Assembly: GCA_937894355.1 (NCBI GenBank)
Contig: CALCRD010000458.1
Location: forward strand, 1-9,703
Length of the DNA stretch: 9,703 nucleotides
Direction: 5' to 3'
Source: an uncultured Bacillus sp.
Lineage (GTDB): Bacteria > Bacillota > Bacilli > Bacillales > Cytobacillaceae
The notes under the pieces are model-generated. The model did not search any database. It was not told the DNA's origin and saw only the letters and a program-made list of their open reading frames with translations. The position numbers were made by a program, and so were the translations under genes. Positions 4,774-9,703 of this stretch are shown here, piece by piece (position 1 is the stretch's first letter; the number at the start of each line of letters is the position of its first letter).

Positions 4774-7197
4774 ATGAATCAGAATCTTAAAGAAACAAGC
4801 CTACAAATCTCCGGCATGACCTGTGCTGCCTGCGCAGTCCGAATCGAGAAAGGCTTGAATAAAATTCCAGGAGTCGAGGAAGCAACCGTCAACCTAGCAT
4901 TAGAAAAATCGGCGATCAAATTTGACCCAGCCCAAACAAATGTTGAGGCCCTATTAACCAAAGTTCGCGACCTAGGTTATGGCGTCGTAACCGAAAAATC
5001 TGAGTTCGATATTACCGGCATGACCTGTGCTGCCTGCTCAGCTCGCATCGAAAAAGGCCTTAACAAAATGGATGGTGTAGTCAACGCCAATGTCAACCTA
5101 GCTTTAGAAAAAGCAACAGTAGAATACAACCCAGCCACATTAGCGAAAACGGACATCATCAAAAAGGTTGAAGCTCTCGGCTATGGTGCCAAAACGAAGG
5201 AAGAAGCCAATCAGGAAACAGTTGACTACCGGCAACGAGAAGTCGAAAATCAAACTGGCAAATTCCTATTTTCGGCTATCCTGTCCATCCCACTTTTATG
5301 GGCAATGGTCGGACATTTCAGCTTCACATCATTTATATACGTGCCGGACATGTTCATGAATCCCTGGGTTCAGCTTGCTCTGTCCACACCTGTTCAATTC
5401 ATCATCGGAAAACAATTTTATGTCGGTGCTTATAAAGCTTTAAAAAATGGCAGTGCCAACATGGATGTACTCGTGGCGCTAGGAACCTCAGCCGCCTACT
5501 TTTACAGCCTTTATCTATCGTTTCTATCTCTGTCCGAAACCGCTCAAACCGTGGAGCTTTACTACGAAACAAGTGCCGTATTAATCACCTTGATCATATT
5601 AGGAAAACTATTTGAAGCTAAAGCCAAAGGCCGGTCATCGGAAGCAATCAAGAAATTAATGGGGCTTCAAGCCAAAAACGCCACCGTCGAGCGTGATGGA
5701 ATTGAAATGGAAATTCCTCTTGAGCAAGTAATCGTTGGCGATATTCTCCATGTAAAGCCCGGTGAAAAGATTCCCGTTGACGGAAAAATAATCGACGGCC
5801 AATCAGTAATCGATGAATCGATGCTAACCGGAGAAAGCGTTCCAATCGATAAAACTAGCGGCGACGAAGTCATCGGCGCCACCATCAACAAAAACGGCTT
5901 TTTGAAAATCGCCGCAACAAAAGTTGGTAAGGACACAGCACTAGCGCAAATCATCAAAGTCGTTGAGGAAGCCCAAGGCTCCAAAGCGCCCATTCAACGC
6001 CTTGCTGACAAAATATCTGGAGTATTCGTACCCGTCGTCGTAGGCTTGGCAGTCATTACCTTCCTAGTTTGGTATTTCCTAGTTGCCCCTGGCGACTTTG
6101 CCGAAGCCCTAGAAAAACTAATCGCCGTACTCGTCATCGCCTGCCCGTGTGCCCTTGGCTTAGCCACACCGACCTCAATCATGGCCGGTTCCGGTCGAGC
6201 AGCTGAATACGGAATCCTATTCAAAGGCGGCGAACACCTAGAAATGACCCACCGAATCAATGCAGTAATTTTAGACAAAACAGGAACCGTAACCAACGGT
6301 ACACCCGTCTTAACCGACGTCCTACTTGAACAAAATCTAAAATTATCAGAAGCAGAATTCCTTGCCCTAGTTGGCTCGGCCGAAAAACAATCAGAGCATC
6401 CACTCGCCCAAGCCATCGTCCAAGGAATTAAAGACAAAGGAATCACCCTGAAAAATGTCACCAACTTCCAGGCAATCCCGGGATTTGGCATTAAAGCCGA
6501 AGTTGATGGTCGAAACCTATTAGTCGGCACCCGAAAACTAATGAACAAAGAAAACATCGCCATCGGCACCGCAGAAAGTCAAATGCTTTCTTTTGAAAAA
6601 AAGGGAAAAACAGCTATGCTTGTTGCGATTGATAGCCAATATGCTGGGGTTGTTGCCGTTGCCGATACAATCAAAGAAACTTCAAAAGCAGCAATCGCCC
6701 GACTCAAAAGTATGGGTCTAGAAGTCATCATGATTACCGGAGACAACCAGGAAACTGCAAGCTCGATTGCCGCACAAGTCGGAATTGACCATGTAATCGC
6801 TGAAGTGCTTCCAGAAGGCAAAGCCACTGAGGTGAAAAAACTGCAGGCTCAAGGCAAAAAAGTGGCAATGGTCGGAGACGGAATCAATGATGCCCCGGCC
6901 CTTGCCGTAGCTGATATCGGTATGGCGATTGGCACCGGAACTGATGTCGCCATGGAAGCTGCAGATATTACCTTAATTCGCGGGGATTTGAACAGCATTG
7001 CTGACGCCATTTTCATGAGCAAAAAAACGATCCGAAACATTAGACAAAACCTATTTTGGGCTTTTGGCTACAACACACTCGGAATCCCTATTGCCGCCCT
7101 TGGCTTCCTAGCTCCATGGCTAGCCGGTGCCGCCATGGCCTTCAGCTCTGTATCTGTAGTACTGAACGCGTTGCGCTTGCAGAAAGTAAAGCTGTAA
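4774..7197 (+). CDS. copA: Copper-exporting P1B-type ATPase CopA
   Basis: This 807-residue Cu(I)-translocating ATPase pumps cytoplasmic Cu(I) outward using ATP. Two N-terminal heavy-metal domains carry GMTCAAC at Cys17/Cys20 and Cys85/Cys88. Membrane spans start near residue 160. Actuator TGES is 352-355, the transmembrane Cu site Cys457-Pro-Cys459 is present, the phosphorylation site is Asp501 in DKTGT, the P1B-specific His542-Pro543 is in the nucleotide domain, and GDGINDAP covers 701-708. Tyr766-Asn767 and the M788-x2-S791-S792 signature define the Cu(I) P1B-1 class. An ATG at 4693 would extend it by 27 residues but overlaps the terminator and operator and has no ribosome binding site. AAGGGAG at about 4759-4765 supports 4774. 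It receives Cu(I) from CopZ and is followed 70 bases later by a small Met-rich protein. Length is normal for Bacillus CopA. Confidence 0.96.
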   Translation: MNQNLKETSLQISGMTCAACAVRIEKGLNKIPGVEEATVNLALEKSAIKFDPAQTNVEALLTKVRDLGYGVVTEKSEFDITGMTCAACSARIEKGLNKMDGVVNANVNLALEKATVEYNPATLAKTDIIKKVEALGYGAKTKEEANQETVDYRQREVENQTGKFLFSAILSIPLLWAMVGHFSFTSFIYVPDMFMNPWVQLALSTPVQFIIGKQFYVGAYKALKNGSANMDVLVALGTSAAYFYSLYLSFLSLSETAQTVELYYETSAVLITLIILGKLFEAKAKGRSSEAIKKLMGLQAKNATVERDGIEMEIPLEQVIVGDILHVKPGEKIPVDGKIIDGQSVIDESMLTGESVPIDKTSGDEVIGATINKNGFLKIAATKVGKDTALAQIIKVVEEAQGSKAPIQRLADKISGVFVPVVVGLAVITFLVWYFLVAPGDFAEALEKLIAVLVIACPCALGLATPTSIMAGSGRAAEYGILFKGGEHLEMTHRINAVILDKTGTVTNGTPVLTDVLLEQNLKLSEAEFLALVGSAEKQSEHPLAQAIVQGIKDKGITLKNVTNFQAIPGFGIKAEVDGRNLLVGTRKLMNKENIAIGTAESQMLSFEKKGKTAMLVAIDSQYAGVVAVADTIKETSKAAIARLKSMGLEVIMITGDNQETASSIAAQVGIDHVIAEVLPEGKATEVKKLQAQGKKVAMVGDGINDAPALAVADIGMAIGTGTDVAMEAADITLIRGDLNSIADAIFMSKKTIRNIRQNLFWAFGYNTLGIPIAALGFLAPWLAGAAMAFSSVSVVLNALRLQKVKL

Positions 7198-7202
7198 ACT
7201 CT

Positions 7203-7235
7203 GTTTTCTCGGAACGAAAATTCGTTTGTGAAAAC
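7203..7235 (+). repeat. Nested inverted repeat between copA and the 52-aa gene
   Basis: GTTTTC (7203-7208) and GAAAAC (7230-7235) flank AACGAA (7213-7218) and TTCGTT (7221-7226), so two sets of perfect arms are nested in 33 bases. There is no T-tract, so it is not a terminator. It could be an RNA processing or stability hairpin or a protein site; the meaning is unknown. Confidence 0.45.
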
Positions 7236-7267
7236 AATGAAAGCAAAATAGGGGGAGGGGGATTTAC

Positions 7268-7426
7268 ATGATAAAAAAATGGGTTTTCGCAGCCATTGCC
7301 TATTTGTTGGTCGTTATCATCGGTTTTACCATCTACAATTCCATCGTCGAACCTGAACCAATGAAAATGGAAATGAACATAAAACAAGAAGTACACGGGG
7401 ACGGTTTTCCTGTCCTCAAATCATAA
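7268..7426 (+). CDS. Small Met-rich single-span membrane protein in the copper operon, 52 aa
   Basis: I do not recognise the family. The protein has a short positive N-terminus (MIKKW), one membrane span (about 6-23, VFAAIAYLLVVIIGFTIY), and an outside-facing tail containing PEPMKMEMNIK with three Met in five residues (32, 34, 36), followed by one His. The positive-inside rule puts the Met cluster outside the cell, where Met-rich motifs commonly bind Cu(I). A very strong GGGGGAGGGGG site precedes the ATG by six bases. It lies 70 bases after copA, with no promoter visible in between, and is ended by a strong terminator, so it should be copper-induced with copA. A role as CopA partner, copper acceptor or membrane copper sensor is inference from context only. 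Confidence 0.78.
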   Translation: MIKKWVFAAIAYLLVVIIGFTIYNSIVEPEPMKMEMNIKQEVHGDGFPVLKS

Positions 7427-7427
7427 A

Positions 7428-7476
7428 GCGACAGGCATCTCCCAGTTTTTCTAGGAGATGCTTGTCGCCTTTTTTT
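7428..7476 (+). terminator. Strong intrinsic terminator of the copper operon
   Basis: A 15-bp stem (7428-7442 with 7454-7468, one G-U pair) has an 11-nt loop and is followed by C and seven T (7470-7476). It begins directly after the stop codon of the 52-residue gene. Confidence 0.95.
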
Positions 7477-7546
7477 ACCCAAATCCCTAATACCTTTTCG
7501 GTAAATCTAATTTGTTATTGAATACCGCTGCTTGCAATTACTAATT

Positions 7547-7611
7547 TTATGTCCTCAATAAGGACTATTGGAGATACATAGGCTTTATGTCTCCAACAAG
7601 GCCTATTGAAG
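7547..7611. repeat. Pair of 27-bp direct repeats, each a weak hairpin
   Basis: Copies at 7547-7573 and 7585-7611 agree at about 22 of 27 positions and are 38 bp apart. Both run TTATGTC-YYCAAYAAGG-CTATTG-AG and contain a CAAYA...TATTG dyad. No gene overlaps them and the function is unknown. Confidence 0.55.
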
Positions 7612-7624
7612 CCATCTAAAGAAT

Positions 7625-7886
7625 AATTACGGATTTTTTAGAGAAACCATTTTTGGTGTGGTTTTTGTAACTTGGTGGTCGGGAATCAAGCTAAGATGGT
7701 GAAAAATTGGGTGGTAATTGTTTAAAAATAGGTAATTGGAGGATTCGCCTTTTGCGGAAATAACTAATTTAGTTGTGACTTAGTTCACTTTGACCGATAG
7801 AAGTCCAAAAGCGACCGATAGAAGTCCAAAAGCGACCGATAGAATACAAATAATGACCGATAGAACGCGAAAAACGACCGATAGAA
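7625..7886. repeat. Copy A of a ~262-bp repeat element with a 5 x 21-bp array
   Basis: A leader of about 165 bp begins with AATTACGGATTTTTTAGAGA and holds landmarks GGTGGT, AAAAATAGGTAATT, TGCGGAAA and GTGACTTAGT. It is followed by five cores GACCGATAGAA starting at 7792, 7813, 7834, 7855 and 7876, an exact 21-bp period with roughly ten variable bases between cores. The same landmarks recur in order in copy B. Both strands are incidentally open through the array in one frame because 21 is a multiple of three, but starts and ribosome binding sites are lacking. The element is most likely non-coding. Confidence 0.8.
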
Positions 7887-8101
7887 ATTCACACCAAAGC
7901 AATTAGGAGATATAGCCCTGTGAAATATTGTAAAATACCCACAGTTATTTGGAAAAACATACAAAAAACACCATATAAAATAACGGATATTAACATCAAT
8001 TCAAAATTAAGGTTACAATTTTTACCTTGCTCATATCAGGTGGATACATATTTGGCATATCGGAGTTAAAAGTGAGTTTTTTTAAGAAGTTTTATAGATT
8101 C

Positions 8102-8364
8102 AATTACGGATTTTTTAGAGAAGACCTTAGTTGGCGTTGTTGCTGGGAATTCGGTGGTCAGAAAAACAAACAGTAGAGGTAATAAATTGGTGGTAATTCT
8201 CTAAAAATAGGTAATTTAGGGGTTATGTATGTGCGGAAAAAGCTAATCTAGGTGTGACTTAGTCCACTTGGGGCGATAAAAGTTAAAAAATCGGCGATAA
8301 AGCTCGAATAATCGGCGATAAATCCAAAATAATCGGCGATAAACCACCAAAAATCGGCGATAAA
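8102..8364. repeat. Copy B of the ~262-bp repeat element with a 5 x 21-bp array
   Basis: The leader shares the 21-bp opening block of copy A exactly, plus the same ordered landmarks. It is followed by five cores GGCGATAAA starting at 8272, 8293, 8314, 8335 and 8356, again exactly 21 bp apart. Copies 2-5 carry an extended ATCGGCGATAAA core. Total length differs from copy A by one base. The core differs from that of copy A (CGATAAA against CGATAGAA), although each array is uniform within itself. About 215 bp of featureless AT-rich DNA separates the two copies. Confidence 0.8.
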
Positions 8365-8392
8365 AAATTAACATCGGTTTTTTTGAAGTAAT

Positions 8393-8426
8393 GAAAAAGC
8401 TGACCCCGAATGGAGTCAGCTTTTTC
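8393..8426. terminator. Bidirectional-looking intrinsic terminator
   Basis: A perfect 12-bp stem, GAAAAAGCTGAC (8393-8404) with its complement at 8415-8426, surrounds a ten-base loop. A/T runs on both sides let it act on either strand. It lies 24 bases past the stop of the minus-strand 54-residue gene, its obvious client. Confidence 0.9.
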
Positions 8427-8449
8427 GAAAATAGGTAAATTTTCGGATG

Positions 8450-8614
8450 TCATTCTTCCGCTGTATGTACGTTCGCATCGGCGACCGGACTTTGTGTGGG
8501 AGTCTTGTCCGCATTAACCGGAAAATTACTAATGATCGCAGCAAATACAAGCACGGTGAACAGTACACTAATCAACACATAAAACCGTTCTCTCAAGAGC
8601 CTCATTATTTCCAT
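8450..8614 (-). CDS. Small single-span membrane or secreted protein, 54 aa
   Basis: I do not recognise the family. The product starts MEIMRLLRERF, has one hydrophobic span (about 11-30, FYVLISVLFTVLVFAAIISN) and a polar, Pro/Thr/Glu-containing tail to TAEE. The positive N-terminus predicts the tail is outside. The span could also be an uncleaved signal peptide; an ADK-type junction near residue 35 is possible. The ATG at 8614 follows GGGAG with nine bases between, while the Met at codon 4 would be too far. Terminator 8426-8393 follows the stop. The plus-strand frame over the same bases has no ribosome binding site. The gene lies 142 bases downstream of the carboxylesterase on the same strand with no terminator seen between, so it may be cotranscribed. 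Confidence 0.68.
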   Translation of the reverse strand: MEIMRLLRERFYVLISVLFTVLVFAAIISNFPVNADKTPTQSPVADANVHTAEE

Positions 8615-8640
8615 TACACCAATCTCCCTTACGAAATCCT

Positions 8641-8660
8641 CCGTTATCCCACACTAACGG
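8641..8660. repeat. Short inverted repeat upstream of the 54-aa gene
   Basis: CCGTTA (8641-8646) and TAACGG (8655-8660) are perfect 6-bp arms around TCCCACAC, 27 bases before the start codon of the 54-residue gene. It could be a leader hairpin or operator; no regulator can be named. Confidence 0.35.
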
Positions 8661-8756
8661 GCAGAAAGTTAAACCTTCACAAAATAGGGGGTTACAATAT
8701 CTCTCAATAATTGGAATATCCAACCATTAATACAATGTATGAAAGAACTCAGAGAT

Positions 8757-9506
8757 TTAGTTTATTAATCTGGTTACAAATTTGTTGCAAATCGCTGCTA
8801 TCCGGTCCTTATCGTAATCGAGGGAGGCGACATGATAGGAATTTTGTAGAAGAATTTGCTCTTTTACGGTTGACGAGATGGTTTGCAAAATTTGTATTGA
8901 GTTTTCAGGTGGTACGACATGGTCTTCAGGTGAAGTCAACACGAGTACCGGGCTTCTTACAGCATCTAAATGTTTAGGTGTTTCATCAATTAACTTTTGT
9001 AATTCTAAAACAGCCGTTAATGGCACATGATTATAGGTAATTTCTGTTGCTTGTGGGTCCTTAATATCTGGAGCACCTTCTTCGATGAATCTAGGTCCAT
9101 TTCCACTTCGGTACTGATCGAAGGCAGGGACTTGAAGGGCAGCATTAATGGTCATAACTCCGTTTATTTCAGGAAACTTGGCGGCAAGTCTTAGAGAGAG
9201 CGCACCGCCCATTGATTGTCCGATAACAAATACAGTTTGGCATGTTTTTTTTAGCTGAAAAAAGCTTTCTTCGAGATCAGATAGCCAGTCTGTGTGTTTG
9301 GCAGTTTCCATATCGTAAATGGTTGTTCCATGGCCGCTTAAGCGAGGTGCTAGGACGGTGAATCCATAGCTGTGTAGCTGTTCTCCTAAGTCGCGAACGC
9401 TTTGAGGTGTTCCGACAAATCCGTGGCATAACAGGATGCCGATGTTGTTTCCTTTTAGAAAAAATGGCTCTGCGCCAGTAATTACTTTGTCATTTAATAA
9501 ATTCAT
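8757..9506 (-). CDS. Carboxylesterase / monoacylglycerol lipase-like alpha/beta hydrolase
   Basis: This 249-residue alpha/beta hydrolase matches the Est30/GehM-like carboxylesterases of Bacillaceae in length and motif layout. Visible elements are the HGF oxyanion motif (28-30), the nucleophile elbow GQSMGG with Ser98, the acid Asp195 in SPEDHVVP, and the catalytic His225 in NSYHVASLD. There is no signal peptide, so it should be cytoplasmic and hydrolyse short- to medium-chain acyl esters or monoglycerides. The ATG at 9506 follows AGAGGTG (complement at about 9513-9520) with normal spacing. No good terminator is visible after the stop, and the 54-residue gene follows on the same strand. Family assignment is confident; the physiological substrate is not. 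Confidence 0.92.
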   Translation of the reverse strand: MNLLNDKVITGAEPFFLKGNNIGILLCHGFVGTPQSVRDLGEQLHSYGFTVLAPRLSGHGTTIYDMETAKHTDWLSDLEESFFQLKKTCQTVFVIGQSMGGALSLRLAAKFPEINGVMTINAALQVPAFDQYRSGNGPRFIEEGAPDIKDPQATEITYNHVPLTAVLELQKLIDETPKHLDAVRSPVLVLTSPEDHVVPPENSIQILQTISSTVKEQILLQNSYHVASLDYDKDRIAAICNKFVTRLIN

Positions 9507-9593
9507 GTGTGAGCACCTCTTTTTTAATCTATCGATGCATTGCGAATTTGGTTTGCATCATATTTTTTATTTAAAAGTCTTGTTATACATGGT

Positions 9594-9703
9594 TGTTGAT
9601 TTCCGCTCCAGGCACTTCGCGCACCTCGGGGAGCCTCCTTGGCGCTTTGCGCCTTAGGAGTCTCCCCTGCCCCGTACTCCCGCAGAAGTCTTCGTGCCTT
9701 CCA
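9594..9703. repeat. GC-rich palindromic intergenic repeat, cut by window end
   Basis: This stretch is far richer in GC than the genes around it. Its centre (9628-9667) is a near-perfect inverted repeat: GGGGAG-CTCC arms, GGCGC/GCGCC inner arms and a TTT loop. An outer pair, GGCAC (9611-9615) with GTGCC (9694-9698), is also visible. The opening TTGATTTCCGCTCCAGGC and the closing Gly/Cys-like CCCGCAG...CTTCG pattern resemble, from memory, a dispersed repeat common between genes in Bacillus-group genomes. It could form a large cruciform or RNA hairpin. The right end lies outside the window. Confidence 0.6.

Noticed and set aside
7792..7886. CRISPR array, or heptapeptide-repeat protein
   Set aside because: Repeats are only about 11 bp with about 10-bp intervals, far below CRISPR sizes, and no cas gene is present. 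The open frame follows only from the 21-bp period and has no start or ribosome binding site.
8650..8680. Sigma-B promoter upstream of the 54-residue gene (GTTTAA...GGGATA on minus strand)
   Set aside because: Both boxes match, but the 18-nt spacer exceeds the 12-15 nt that sigma-B promoters use.
8447..8977. Plus-strand frames of 87 and 88 codons
   Set aside because: They lack ribosome binding sites and overlap the minus-strand 54-residue gene and the carboxylesterase; composition is not coding-like.

Overview
The window looks like a chromosomal segment of a low-GC Gram-positive spore-former relative (Bacillaceae, Bacillus/Neobacillus/Cytobacillus type). The reasons are strong AAGGAGG-type ribosome binding sites, sigma-A and sigma-B style promoters, U-rich intrinsic terminators, a csoR-copZ-copA copper locus in the Bacillus order, and a Bacillus-type carboxylesterase. 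The genus is inference.

Layout. 39-818 is an enoyl-CoA hydratase/isomerase that closes an upstream transcript; a bidirectional terminator follows at about 902-935. A convergent 57-residue protein (998-1171, minus) has a textbook sigma-B promoter. An AT-rich 0.45 kb gap leads to a promoter with two tandem ArsR/CzrA-like operators and a His-rich cation diffusion facilitator (czcD, 1852-2787). Next is the most striking gene: a redoxin-like lipoprotein (2918-3418) whose frame is interrupted once, by a TGA exactly where the first active-site Cys of a CxxC motif should be. A hairpin with a GGUC-containing loop lies 20 nt downstream, where a bacterial SECIS belongs. I read it as a UxxC selenoprotein.

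After a terminator comes about 540 bp of non-coding DNA with four phased hairpin repeats. The copper operon follows: csoR (4067-4471, with a Cys/His-rich N-terminal extension), copZ (4486-4692), an intrinsic terminator, a second CsoR-type operator, copA (4774-7197), and an overlooked 52-residue Met-rich single-span membrane protein (7268-7426), ended by a strong terminator. CsoR would sense Cu(I) and derepress; CopZ carries Cu(I) to the CopA exporter; the small protein is a plausible partner of unknown function.

From 7477 to 8392 there is no gene. The stretch holds two co-linear copies of a ~262 bp element. Each has a shared leader followed by a five-unit array with an exact 21-bp period, but the arrays carry different core sequences. 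A bidirectional terminator (8393-8426) then ends a minus-strand block: a 54-residue membrane protein (8450-8614) and an alpha/beta-hydrolase carboxylesterase (8757-9506). The right edge holds part of a GC-rich palindromic repeat.
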